Source: an uncultured Selenomonadaceae bacterium
Lineage (GTDB): Bacteria; Bacillota; Negativicutes; Selenomonadales; Selenomonadaceae
NCBI GenBank assembly: GCA_945637225.1
Contig: CALZDE010000067.1
Span: forward strand, 1 to 9,420
Length of the DNA: 9,420 nt
Direction: 5' to 3'
Part shown: positions 1 to 6,918 of the stretch, in pieces
How the letters are laid out: each line of letters starts with the position of its first letter
How positions within the stretch are numbered: the stretch's first letter is position 1
Notes under the pieces: generated by a model
Database searches by the model: none
What the model was told of the DNA's origin: nothing
Seen by the model: only the letters and a program-made list of their open reading frames with translations
Made by a program: the position numbers and the translations under genes

Positions 1-9
1 GGACAACTG

Positions 10-29
10 GTTGGGGGCTTCATTTTTTT
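10..29 (+). terminator. Possible 3' half of an intrinsic terminator of an upstream gene
   Basis: The G-rich segment GTTGGGGGCTTC is followed by A and a run of seven T. This looks like the descending arm and U-tract of a rho-independent terminator whose ascending arm (it would read roughly GAAGCCCCCAAC) would lie to the left of the window. The matching arm is not visible, so this is only a guess from the T-run. Confidence 0.25.
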
Positions 30-32
30 AGA

Positions 33-62
33 TTGGTACTTCAGCTTGACAGAGTATATAAT
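33..62 (+). promoter_or_regulatory. Possible secondary promoter, far upstream
   Basis: TTGGTA at 33-38 and TATAAT at 57-62 are separated by 18 nt, which is acceptable for a housekeeping sigma promoter. A perfect TTGACA lies at 46-51, but its best partner at the right distance (TATTTC, 69-74) is poor. Transcripts from here would have a leader of about 275 nt before cheA. The region is so AT-rich that chance matches are likely. Confidence 0.25.
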
Positions 63-249
63 ATATAGTATTTCTACTGCTTTAAAGCTTATTAAAGTTA
101 CCTTTTTGTAAATATTGTTTCAAAATAAACTGTGATTTTTAGTGCAAAAGAATGATGATATATAGGTAAAAAGTCCAATCTTTGTTTAAAATAGTAAAAA
201 AGTACAACTTATTTCAAAAATATTAGAAAAATAAGCAGGAATAGATGAT

Positions 250-278
250 TTTACATAGAATACATAATAATGTATAAT
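250..278 (+). promoter_or_regulatory. Main che operon promoter (sigma-70/sigma-A type)
   Basis: TTTACA at 250-255 matches the -35 consensus at five of six positions. TATAAT at 273-278 is a perfect -10 box, and the spacer is exactly 17 nt. Transcription would start around 284-286, giving an untranslated leader of about 58-60 nt before the cheA start. There is no TAAA box at the right distance for a sigma-28/sigma-D flagellar promoter, so the operon seems to be driven by the housekeeping sigma factor. Confidence 0.7.
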
Positions 279-283
279 ATGGC

Positions 284-314
284 TTAGTGGCTAGGTATGC
301 CCATAAGCCGCTAA
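284..314 (+). promoter_or_regulatory. Hairpin at the 5' end of the che mRNA
   Basis: TTAGTGGCT (284-292) can pair with AGCCGCTAA (306-314): nine base pairs including one G-T wobble, with a 13-nt loop. It begins at the predicted transcription start and ends 16 nt before the cheA ribosome site. An overlapping inverted repeat, GGCTTA (281-286) with TAAGCC (304-309), is mutually exclusive with it at RNA level and could instead be a DNA operator spanning the +1 site. A 5'-terminal stem of this kind commonly protects mRNA from decay. No known riboswitch class is recognisable. Confidence 0.45.
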
Positions 315-330
315 TGCTATTATGATGATA

Positions 331-335
331 AGGAG
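331..335 (+). promoter_or_regulatory. Ribosome binding site of cheA, selecting the GTG start
   Basis: AGGAG lies 8 nt before the GTG at 344. The nearby ATG at 336 is in another frame and too close to the AGGAG to be used. This supports the GTG as the true start. Confidence 0.8.
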
Positions 336-343
336 ATGATTGT

Positions 344-2545
344 GTGGCAGAACCAATGGTAGAAGTCTTCATATATGAGACTCGTCAGTTCCTTGACCAG
401 TTGGAGCAGATATCCATGGGCAGTGAGGAAAGTGGTGAGTTTAGTACAGAAGACGTAAATGAAATCTTCCGTGCCATGCATACAATCAAGGGCTCGGCAG
501 CGATGATGATGTTCGAGGAAATCTCGACCCTGGCCCATTCAGTTGAAGACATATTTTATTATATTAGAGAGCTTCATCCTAAGATTGTTGATTCTACGGC
601 CATTACGGATATCGTTTTGAATGCCGTAGATTTTATGCGCATTGAAATGGATAAGCTTGATAGCGGTACTACTCCAGATGCCAGCAGTCAGGAGCTTCGT
701 GATTATACGAAGGATTTTCTCCGCAATATGAAGCTGGCAAATGGTGACGATCCAGATATGGATTTGAGAAAGGCTAAGAATAAGGGTGGCGGTGCTAAGA
801 AGCAGGCTCCTAAGCAGTTCTACATTCCATCTGCACCAGCAGCGCCTGAGCCCGCTGAGGCACCAATTGTTCCAGAGCTTTCAAAGGCAGCTGGCGGTGA
901 TGGTGCCAAGCAGCATGTATTTTATGCAAATGTTCACTTCCAGATGGGATGTGAGATGGAAGAGGTTCGTGCCTTCGGTGTTATCAACAACTTGAAGGAT
1001 AAGGTAATTGAGGTACATCATCTGCCGGATAAGATTCTTGAGGATGAGACAGCTACCGATGTTATCAGAAGCGAAGGCTTCCGCATGTGGTTTACTACGA
1101 AAATGGATTTAGCCGAGACTCAGCAGGAGTTGGAGCAGACCATTTTCTTAGATAAGCTGGAATTGAAGGAATTAGGCAGTACGGCTGAATGTGAGTTCTG
1201 GCCAAGTGCGCCTACTGCGGCAGATATCGCTATTAATGCGGCTGCGGCTGGCAATAATGGTCCTATTGTTCCACCTATTCCAGAGGTTGTTCGTCCTGAG
1301 GGTGGCGGTGCTCCTGCTACTCCAGCGGCTAGAATGGCATCGGGCGGTGCTTCACATCGCGGTTCCAGCGAAAGTCAGATGATCAGCGTAAGAGTAGATA
1401 AGCTTGATAAGCTGATGGATTTGGTAGGTGAGCTGGTAATCGCTGAAGCTATGGTAACTCAGAATCCTGATTTGAAGGGTTTGGAGCTGGATAATTTCCA
1501 GAAGGCTGCCCGTCAGCTTCATAAGATAAATGGTGAGCTTCAGGACAGTGTTATGGCACTCCGCATGGTACCTCTTGAGGGAACCTTTAAGAAGATGAAC
1601 CGTATTGTCCGTGATATGACCAAAAAGCTTGGTAAGAAGGCTAAGCTGGTTTTGGTTGGTGAATCTACGGAAGTTGATAAAAATATCAATGAGCATATTT
1701 CTGACCCATTGATGCATATAGTAAGAAATTCTGTTGACCATGGTATTGAAATGCCGGATGTCCGCGTGAAAAACGGCAAGCCTGAGACTGGTACAGTTGT
1801 CCTTTCTGCTGAAAATGCAGGCGGTGAGGTAGTGCTCAGAATCAAGGATGATGGCGGTGGACTTAACAAAGAGAAAATCATGGAGCGTGCTCGCAAGAAT
1901 GGTCTTCTTACCAAGCCGGAAAACGAGTACACTGACAGGGAAATTTATTCCTTTATCTTTGCGGCAGGTTTTTCCACTAAGGAAGCAGTTACAGAATTTT
2001 CTGGCCGTGGCGTAGGCATGGACGTAGTTGTTTCCAATATCAAGTCCCTTGGCGGTGACGTTTTGGTAGACAGCGAGCCAGGTCAGGGCAGTCTAACTAC
2101 TATCAAGATACCTTTAACCTTGGCAATCATTGAGGGTATGTCTGTAAGCGTAGGTCATTCCAGCTTTACAATTCCAATCACTTACATCAGCCGTTCCTTC
2201 CGTCCAGAGCCAGGGCAGATTTTCCAGGACCCTGATGGACATGAAATGATTATGATTGAAGGTAAGTGCTGTCCAGTATTGAGGCTCTATCAGCAGTATG
2301 GCCTTGAAGGTGCTGTTGCTGATGAGACTAAGGGAATTATGCTGGTATTGGAGGCTGGCGAGAAGAAGTTTGGCGTTGTTGCTGATAAGCTTCTCGGTGT
2401 GCAGGAAATTGTAGTTAAGCCAGTTCCTAAGTATATTAAGAAGATGATGAAAACAACTGGTGTCAGCGGTTGTACGCTTTTGGGCGATGGCAGTATCAGT
2501 TTGATTTTGGATCCACAGCTGTTAAACAAAATGATTTATGCTTAA
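344..2545 (+). CDS. cheA: Chemotaxis histidine kinase CheA
   Basis: CheA is the cytoplasmic kinase of the chemoreceptor array. It autophosphorylates on a histidine under receptor control and passes phosphate to CheY-type regulators and CheB. The 733-residue product shows the full five-part layout: an N-terminal HPt domain (about 1-130) with phospho-acceptor His46 in MHTIKGSA; a P2-like regulator-docking domain (about 190-285) between Ala/Pro/Gly-rich linkers; a P3 dimerisation helix pair (about 345-410, VRVDKLDKLMDLVGELV); an ATP-binding domain (about 415-590) with N box HIVRNSVDHGIE at 458-469, G1 DDGGGL at 502-507, an F-box region around 539-545 and G2 GRGVGMD at 554-560; and a C-terminal CheW-like P5 domain (about 592-733). 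All catalytic motifs look intact. The GTG start has a well-placed AGGAG. It is the first gene of the operon, 15 nt before cheW. Confidence 0.97.
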   Translation: MAEPMVEVFIYETRQFLDQLEQISMGSEESGEFSTEDVNEIFRAMHTIKGSAAMMMFEEISTLAHSVEDIFYYIRELHPKIVDSTAITDIVLNAVDFMRIEMDKLDSGTTPDASSQELRDYTKDFLRNMKLANGDDPDMDLRKAKNKGGGAKKQAPKQFYIPSAPAAPEPAEAPIVPELSKAAGGDGAKQHVFYANVHFQMGCEMEEVRAFGVINNLKDKVIEVHHLPDKILEDETATDVIRSEGFRMWFTTKMDLAETQQELEQTIFLDKLELKELGSTAECEFWPSAPTAADIAINAAAAGNNGPIVPPIPEVVRPEGGGAPATPAARMASGGASHRGSSESQMISVRVDKLDKLMDLVGELVIAEAMVTQNPDLKGLELDNFQKAARQLHKINGELQDSVMALRMVPLEGTFKKMNRIVRDMTKKLGKKAKLVLVGESTEVDKNINEHISDPLMHIVRNSVDHGIEMPDVRVKNGKPETGTVVLSAENAGGEVVLRIKDDGGGLNKEKIMERARKNGLLTKPENEYTDREIYSFIFAAGFSTKEAVTEFSGRGVGMDVVVSNIKSLGGDVLVDSEPGQGSLTTIKIPLTLAIIEGMSVSVGHSSFTIPITYISRSFRPEPGQIFQDPDGHEMIMIEGKCCPVLRLYQQYGLEGAVADETKGIMLVLEAGEKKFGVVADKLLGVQEIVVKPVPKYIKKMMKTTGVSGCTLLGDGSISLILDPQLLNKMIYA

Positions 2546-2560
2546 TAGGAGGGCATAGAA

Positions 2561-3067
2561 ATGGATGACGAGAAGAATTTGCCAGAGGAAGAAGATACCC
2601 AAAAGGATAAATATCTTACTTTCAGCCTGGCAGATGAGATTTATGGTATAGATATTGCTGTTGTCATTGAAATTATTGGTATTCAGAATATTACTCAGGT
2701 TCCAGAGGTTCCTGATTATGTTCGCGGTATCATTAATCTTCGTGGCAAGATTATTCCTGTTGTAGATATGCGCTTGCGTTTTAAGCGTGATTTCCGTGAA
2801 TACACTGACCGTACCTGTGTGGTTGTTATTGAGGTTCATGATGTATTAATCGGTCTTATTGTTGATGGCGTGGCAGAGGTTCTTGATATTAAGTCAGATA
2901 ATGTGGTTCCGCCACCAGCTTTGAAGGCATCTCAAAACAAATACATTCGTGGCATTGGCAAGTTAAAGGAAAGTGTAGTTCTTCTGCTTGATTGGGAAAA
3001 GCTCTTCTCCGAGGATGACAAGGAACTTTTAGGCGAAATGAACGAAAATGAATCAGCAGATAAATGA
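2561..3067 (+). CDS. cheW: Chemotaxis coupling protein CheW
   Basis: CheW is the small adaptor that joins chemoreceptors to the P5 domain of CheA in the signalling array. The 168-residue product begins with a short acidic, disordered-looking tail (1-17), followed by one CheW domain (about 18-150). Family hallmarks are visible: YGIDI near 28-32, the VRGIINLRGKIIPVVDMR segment at 54-71 with the conserved NLRG, and the YIRGIGKLKESVVLLLDW segment at 128-145. A second acidic tail (150-168) follows. It has no kinase or receiver part, so it is CheW rather than CheV. AGGAGGG at 2547-2553 sits 7 nt before the ATG, directly after the cheA stop codon, so translation of the two is likely coupled. Confidence 0.96.
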   Translation: MDDEKNLPEEEDTQKDKYLTFSLADEIYGIDIAVVIEIIGIQNITQVPEVPDYVRGIINLRGKIIPVVDMRLRFKRDFREYTDRTCVVVIEVHDVLIGLIVDGVAEVLDIKSDNVVPPPALKASQNKYIRGIGKLKESVVLLLDWEKLFSEDDKELLGEMNENESADK

Positions 3068-3088
3068 TAACAAGAGGTGTAGTAAAAA

Positions 3089-4831
3089 ATGGGTATATTT
3101 AAAAATATGAAGATCGGTGCAAAGCTGATAGCACTGGTAATCTTTATGGAACTGATTATCTTATCCACAGCTTTTCATGGTGTAAGCCGTCAGCATGATG
3201 TATCTGATGTTTATCAGGATATTTACAATAAAAATTTTCAGGTAAATATTGATGATTTGATTATCGGTATTGATGGATTTAAGCTGAGACATTATCTGTC
3301 TAAGTCTTTGACTGCTGTTAATCCTGCTGATAGAGATGATGCCTACAAGAAGATGCAGGCCGCATTTGAGGAAATGGAAACCAACTTAGCGGATATTACT
3401 TCTAAGGCAGAGCTTCCTGAGGTAAAGGAAAATGCCGCAAAGATGAAGACCAAGATTGAGGAAGTAAAGAAGAATGCTAATGCGGCATATCAGTTCCGTA
3501 CTTCTATGGAGCAGAATGGTATCGTTGGCAACAATGCACTTAATGCTTTTGAAAAGTCTGCTGATGAGCTTGATGCTCAGGTGTATGCTATGTCCAAGCT
3601 GTCCCGCAAGGTTTCCTCTGATGCGATGGTTGCTGTTGACGAAGATGTACACAATGAGATTTATACCAATGTCATTATCTCTGCGATTATGATCATTGTT
3701 ACCTTAGGTGTTGGTTACTCTGTTTCCAGCAGTATTTCTAAGCGTATTGTAGAACTGTCTAAAGCAGCAGAGGTTATTGCCAGCGGTGATTTGACTAAGC
3801 CTATTAAAAATAATTCTTCTGATGAGGTCGGTGTTGCTGCGGCTAACTTTGAGATTATGCGTCAGAGAATGCATGAGTCAATTGTAGATATCGGAACTGC
3901 GGCAGATCAGGTAGCGGCAGGCTCCAAGAATGTATCTGAGGCCAGTGTAAATCTGTCTCAGGGTGCGGCAGAGCAGGCTTCTTCCGTAGAACAGCTTTCT
4001 GCTTCCATTTCTGAAATTGCTTCTCAGACTGCCAGCAACGCATCCAATGCAGACCGTGCCAACGAGCTGACTGTTTTGGCACAGACTCACGCTGATGTTG
4101 GTAATACCGAAATGAAGAATATGTTAGCAGCAATGGAAGAAATTAATGATTCCTCTGCTAATATCTCTAAGATTATCAAGGTAATTGATGAAATTGCCTT
4201 CCAGACTAATATCCTTGCGCTGAATGCGGCTGTTGAGGCAGCTCGTGCAGGTCAGCACGGCAAGGGCTTTGCAGTAGTAGCTGAGGAGGTTCGTAACTTA
4301 GCGGCTAGAAGTGCTAAGGCTGCCAAGGAGACAACTGACCTCATTGAGGGCTCTATTGACAAGGTAAATGGCGGACGTGAGATTGCCAACAAGACTGCAG
4401 AAGCACTCAACACTATCGTTGGAAATGTAGCTGAGGTAGCGGATATTGTTTCTGCTATTGCCAAGGCTTCCAATGAGCAGAAGATTGCTCTTGAGCAGAT
4501 TAATCAGGGCGTACTTCAGGTATCTCAGGTGGTACAGGCTAATTCTGCTACTTCTGAGGAAGCCGCTTCTGCCAGCGAGGAGCTCAATGCTCAGGCTGAG
4601 CGCATGAAGGAAACTGCAAGCCGTTTCAAGGTAAATGGCGGTATCAGCAGGGTATCTCCTTCCAGCAGTAATTTCACCAGTGAACCAATAAAGAAACCAG
4701 ATACTTTTGTTGCTCCAGTGCACTCCACAGGTATGTCTGGTGCTATCCCAGCAAAGCCAAAGAAAGCGGCTCCAGGAGCAAAGCCAAAGAAGATTGTTCT
4801 TACAGATGAAGAAGACTTTGGCAAATATTAA
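3089..4831 (+). CDS. Methyl-accepting chemotaxis protein (transmembrane chemoreceptor)
   Basis: This is a 580-residue membrane chemoreceptor that would signal to the CheA-CheW pair encoded just upstream. The first transmembrane helix spans about 10-29. An extracytoplasmic, mostly helical sensor region of about 160 residues (30-192) resembles a four-helix-bundle type; I cannot name the ligand. The second transmembrane helix is at about 193-213, HAMP at about 214-265, and the long coiled-coil signalling domain at about 266-515. The highly conserved hairpin tip DEIAFQTNILALNAAVEAAR lies at 367-386 and continues to about 405. Gln/Glu-rich stretches near 291-310 and 487-503 are plausible methylation regions for CheR and CheB. 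The C-terminal tail (516-580) is flexible, contains AKPKK twice, and ends DEEDFGKY rather than a CheR-tethering NWETF-type pentapeptide. AGAGGTG at 3073-3079 lies 9 nt before the ATG. Confidence 0.95.
   Translation: MGIFKNMKIGAKLIALVIFMELIILSTAFHGVSRQHDVSDVYQDIYNKNFQVNIDDLIIGIDGFKLRHYLSKSLTAVNPADRDDAYKKMQAAFEEMETNLADITSKAELPEVKENAAKMKTKIEEVKKNANAAYQFRTSMEQNGIVGNNALNAFEKSADELDAQVYAMSKLSRKVSSDAMVAVDEDVHNEIYTNVIISAIMIIVTLGVGYSVSSSISKRIVELSKAAEVIASGDLTKPIKNNSSDEVGVAAANFEIMRQRMHESIVDIGTAADQVAAGSKNVSEASVNLSQGAAEQASSVEQLSASISEIASQTASNASNADRANELTVLAQTHADVGNTEMKNMLAAMEEINDSSANISKIIKVIDEIAFQTNILALNAAVEAARAGQHGKGFAVVAEEVRNLAARSAKAAKETTDLIEGSIDKVNGGREIANKTAEALNTIVGNVAEVADIVSAIAKASNEQKIALEQINQGVLQVSQVVQANSATSEEAASASEELNAQAERMKETASRFKVNGGISRVSPSSSNFTSEPIKKPDTFVAPVHSTGMSGAIPAKPKKAAPGAKPKKIVLTDEEDFGKY
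4751..4791 (+). repeat. 14-nt direct repeat in the receptor tail
   Basis: GCAAAGCCAAAGAA occurs at 4751-4764 and again at 4778-4791, 27 nt apart and in frame. Each copy encodes AKPKK in the flexible tail of the chemoreceptor. It is probably a small in-frame duplication or composition-driven similarity. Confidence 0.6.
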
Positions 4832-4834
4832 TTA

Positions 4835-4857
4835 AAAACTATTCAGGGAATGGTTTT
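4835..4857 (+). promoter_or_regulatory. Intergenic hairpin between the chemoreceptor gene and cheR
   Basis: AAAACTATTC (4835-4844) pairs with GAATGGTTTT (4848-4857): ten consecutive pairs with one G-T wobble and a 3-nt loop. It lies 3 nt after the receptor stop codon, in the largest gap of the operon (47 nt). The stem is AT-rich and no T-run follows the stem, so it is not a standard terminator. It could stabilise the upstream mRNA end, mark an RNA processing site, or cause weak attenuation, lowering CheR relative to receptor. Function is inferred only. Confidence 0.45.
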
Positions 4858-4878
4858 AAGAAGGGGAAACTGGTTTTT

Positions 4879-5697
4879 ATGAGGGATGCATTATTTCAGC
4901 AGTTTGCTACTGTTATTCATCAGCAGTTTGGCATTCAGCTTCCTATGGATAAAAAGGCTCTTTTGGAATCCCGTTTATTTAAGTTGCTTAATAATAATGT
5001 TGGAAAGCCGGAATATGCCAATGAGGAAGCATTTCTGCGCTACGTTCAGAACGATGTTACTGGTAAGGCATTGGCACAGCTGTCCGAGGTTATTACCACC
5101 CATCATACCTTTTTCATGAGAGAACAGGATCATTTTCAGTTTTTTGGTGATACGGTACTGCCTGAATTGGAAAATTATATCAAGGATGGCGATGTCAGGA
5201 CATGGTGTGCGGCTTGTTCCAGCGGTGAGGAATCATATACTTTGGCTATGCAGCTGCATGATTTCTTTGGTATCAGAGGTCCTGGCTGGGAGTATACTCT
5301 TTTGGCTACGGACTTATCCAGAGAAATACTGGAGACAGCAAAGCAGGGAATTTATTCTGCTGAATCAGTGGCTACATTGCCACCACGCTGGCAGAGTACG
5401 TATTTCAAGAAATGTGATGCCTTCAATTTTCAGGTGAATGCTTCACTGAAGCAACGGGTATTGTACAGACCTTTCAATCTTATGAATCCTGTATTTCCTT
5501 TTAAAAGACCATTCCATGTTATTTTTTGCCGTAATGTGATGATTTATTTTGATACACCTACAAGGAATGAGCTGGTGAAAAAATTCTATGATTTTTTAGA
5601 GCCGGGCGGTTATCTTTTTGTAGGTCATTCGGAAGTTATAGATAGGACGGTGGCTCCTTTTGATTATGTAATGCCATCAGTTTACCGAAGGAGGTGA
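4879..5697 (+). CDS. cheR: Chemoreceptor glutamate methyltransferase CheR
   Basis: CheR transfers methyl groups from S-adenosylmethionine to glutamates of chemoreceptors, resetting their sensitivity. The 272-residue product has the normal family length: an N-terminal helical domain (about 1-75) and a Rossmann-type methyltransferase domain (about 80-272). The SAM-binding motif TWCAACSSGEE is at 108-118, ATDLS at 143-147, FCRNVMIYFD at 216-225 and PGGYLFVGHSE at 242-252. The family motif usually read as T-N-x-T-x-F-x-R-E appears as TTHHTFFMRE, with His in place of the usual Asn. GGGG at 4863-4866 gives a somewhat distant ribosome site, 12 nt before the ATG. The end of the gene contains the ribosome site of cheB. 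The local receptor lacks an NWETF-like tether, so CheR would have to act without that docking peptide on it. Confidence 0.95.
   Translation: MRDALFQQFATVIHQQFGIQLPMDKKALLESRLFKLLNNNVGKPEYANEEAFLRYVQNDVTGKALAQLSEVITTHHTFFMREQDHFQFFGDTVLPELENYIKDGDVRTWCAACSSGEESYTLAMQLHDFFGIRGPGWEYTLLATDLSREILETAKQGIYSAESVATLPPRWQSTYFKKCDAFNFQVNASLKQRVLYRPFNLMNPVFPFKRPFHVIFCRNVMIYFDTPTRNELVKKFYDFLEPGGYLFVGHSEVIDRTVAPFDYVMPSVYRRR
5688..5697 (+). promoter_or_regulatory. Perfect Shine-Dalgarno of cheB overlapping the cheR stop
   Basis: AAGGAGGTGA is a full ten-base complement to the 16S rRNA 3' end and includes the cheR stop codon TGA. It sits 5 nt before the ATG at 5703. This decides the cheB start: the in-frame GTG at 5694 lies inside the ribosome site and cannot be the initiator. 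Confidence 0.85.
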
Positions 5698-5702
5698 GTT
5701 GG

Positions 5703-6914
5703 ATGCGGGGGATTCGCGTATTGGTGGTAGATGATTCCATGTTTTTCCGAGAAACGGTTTCTAGAGGAATTATGGGGCTGTTACCAGCAGGCAGCGTAAT
5801 TGACAAGGCATCCAATCCCTTTGAGGCTAGGGATAAAATTTTATCCTTTGATCCAGATGTAATGGTTCTTGATGTAGAAATGCCAAAGATGAATGGCATA
5901 GATTTTCTCAGGAGATTGCTTTCCCAGTATGATTTGCCTACTGTAGTAATGAGTTCCCGTTCAGTGTATCGTGGTATTGCTATGGAAGCAGGTGCGTATG
6001 AATTTTTCACAAAGCCTGCATCATCTGACAGCTCTGTTTTTTTGAAGCATTTAGCTGAGGTTATTAAGGATGTTCATAGGAAACATTTAGCAATTTTAGC
6101 TAGTGTAAATAAAGAAAATAATGAAGAAACAGAAGAATTGTCTCCTTTACAGCAAATGCTGAAGAAGGCTAAGTCTGATAATTATACTGCAAAGATAAAG
6201 ACGAAGCCTAATTCCATGACTGAAGTGGTAAGTTCCATGAAACAGCTGGCGGACAATGCAAAGAGGGTTGAAGCTGCGTCAGGCCGTCATAAGGTTTCTG
6301 CAAAGGTGCCTTCGGTAGCTCCTAAGCCAAAGAAACCGCTTACTCTTATAGCAATAGGTGCTTCTACAGGAGGAACGGAAGCCTTGGCACAGGTGCTTAG
6401 AGAATTAAGACCGCCTTTGCCACCGATTGTTATTGTTCAGCATATTCCACCGATGTTTTCACGTTTATTTGCGGACAGACTCAATAATGAGTGTCATATC
6501 CATGTCAAGGAAGCATCTAACGGTGATAAGCTTCAGTATAATTGGGCTTATGTGGCTGCTGGCGATAAGCATATGGCAGTAAAGCGAATGGGGAATATGA
6601 TGAGTCTTGAATGCTTTGCTGGTGATAAGGTCAATGGACATATGCCATCTGTTGATGTTTTGTTTAACTCCGTAGCTGAAAGAATTGGCGATTCAGCACT
6701 GGGGGTTATTCTGACAGGAATGGGAGATGATGGCGCTAGAGGTCTTTTGAAAATGCGTCAGGGCGGCTGTATTACCTTGGGACAGGATGAAGCTTCCTGC
6801 GTGGTTTACGGTATGCCAAAGGCGGCATTTGATATGGGAGCTGTAAGTCAGCAGTTGCCGCTAAATGCAGTTGCTGGCATGATTACTTCAATTGCCGATT
6901 ATAAGGGAAGGTGA
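5703..6914 (+). CDS. cheB: Chemotaxis protein-glutamate methylesterase CheB
   Basis: CheB, activated by phosphate from CheA, removes receptor methyl groups (and can deamidate glutamines), opposing CheR. From the ATG at 5703 the product has 403 residues. The receiver domain (about 1-125) has Asp10/Asp11, phospho-acceptor Asp57 in VLDVEMPKMNG, and Lys104 in FFTKP. The esterase domain (about 212-403) has the expected catalytic triad: Ser221 in IGASTGG, His247 in IVQHIPP and the second Asp (343) of TGMGDDGA. The linker between them is about 85 residues, Lys-rich and much longer than the short linker of the enteric protein, which explains the larger size. The start is set by a perfect Shine-Dalgarno overlapping the cheR stop, so cheR and cheB are very likely translationally coupled. 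Confidence 0.96.
   Translation: MRGIRVLVVDDSMFFRETVSRGIMGLLPAGSVIDKASNPFEARDKILSFDPDVMVLDVEMPKMNGIDFLRRLLSQYDLPTVVMSSRSVYRGIAMEAGAYEFFTKPASSDSSVFLKHLAEVIKDVHRKHLAILASVNKENNEETEELSPLQQMLKKAKSDNYTAKIKTKPNSMTEVVSSMKQLADNAKRVEAASGRHKVSAKVPSVAPKPKKPLTLIAIGASTGGTEALAQVLRELRPPLPPIVIVQHIPPMFSRLFADRLNNECHIHVKEASNGDKLQYNWAYVAAGDKHMAVKRMGNMMSLECFAGDKVNGHMPSVDVLFNSVAERIGDSALGVILTGMGDDGARGLLKMRQGGCITLGQDEASCVVYGMPKAAFDMGAVSQQLPLNAVAGMITSIADYKGR
6908..6914 (+). promoter_or_regulatory. Ribosome binding site of the PAS kinase gene, overlapping the cheB stop
   Basis: AAGGTGA overlaps the cheB TGA and lies 4 nt before the ATG at 6919, about the same geometry as the GGTGA end of the cheB site. A TTG at 6892 is in frame but has no ribosome site of its own, so the ATG is preferred. 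Confidence 0.7.
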
Positions 6915-6918
6915 TGCT

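Larger units (their letters stand above)
1..249. other. AT-rich non-coding leader upstream of the che promoter
   Basis: I find no credible coding sequence here: open frames are only a few codons long on either strand. The stretch is very rich in A and T. It contains a T-run after a G-rich segment at the left edge, a TTGACA hexamer at 46-51, a perfect 10-bp palindrome GCTTTAAAGC at 79-88, and A-tracts near 168-172, 188-191, 196-201, 216-220 and 227-231 that fall at roughly multiples of the 10-11 bp helical turn. Such phased A-tracts are known to bend DNA and, just upstream of a promoter, can help RNA polymerase binding. That role is an inference here. Confidence 0.6.

Noticed and set aside
307..314. 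GCCGCTAA as a sigma-28 (flagellar) -10 box
   Set aside because: It is one base off GCCGATAA, but no TAAA lies about 15 nt upstream, and a much better housekeeping promoter is placed at 250-278.
284..343. Riboswitch in the cheA leader
   Set aside because: The leader after the predicted start is only about 60 nt and shows no conserved aptamer core that I recognise, so only a simple hairpin is reported.
320..538. Minus-strand open frame of 72 codons over the start of cheA
   Set aside because: It overlaps the HPt-coding part of cheA, has no recognisable product and is a shadow of the real gene.
1352..1932. Two minus-strand open frames of about 130 codons inside cheA
   Set aside because: Both lie over the conserved kinase domain of CheA; their translations are low-complexity Leu/Ile/Ser-rich shadows without family features.
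4298..4723. Minus-strand open frame of 141 codons inside the chemoreceptor gene
   Set aside because: It lies opposite the invariant receptor signalling domain, where codon constraint produces long antisense frames.
5694..5702. GTG at 5694 as cheB start
   Set aside because: It falls inside the Shine-Dalgarno that serves the ATG at 5703, so it cannot be the initiator.
6892..6918. TTG at 6892 as start of the PAS kinase
   Set aside because: No ribosome site precedes it; the ATG at 6919 has AAGGTGA at a suitable distance.
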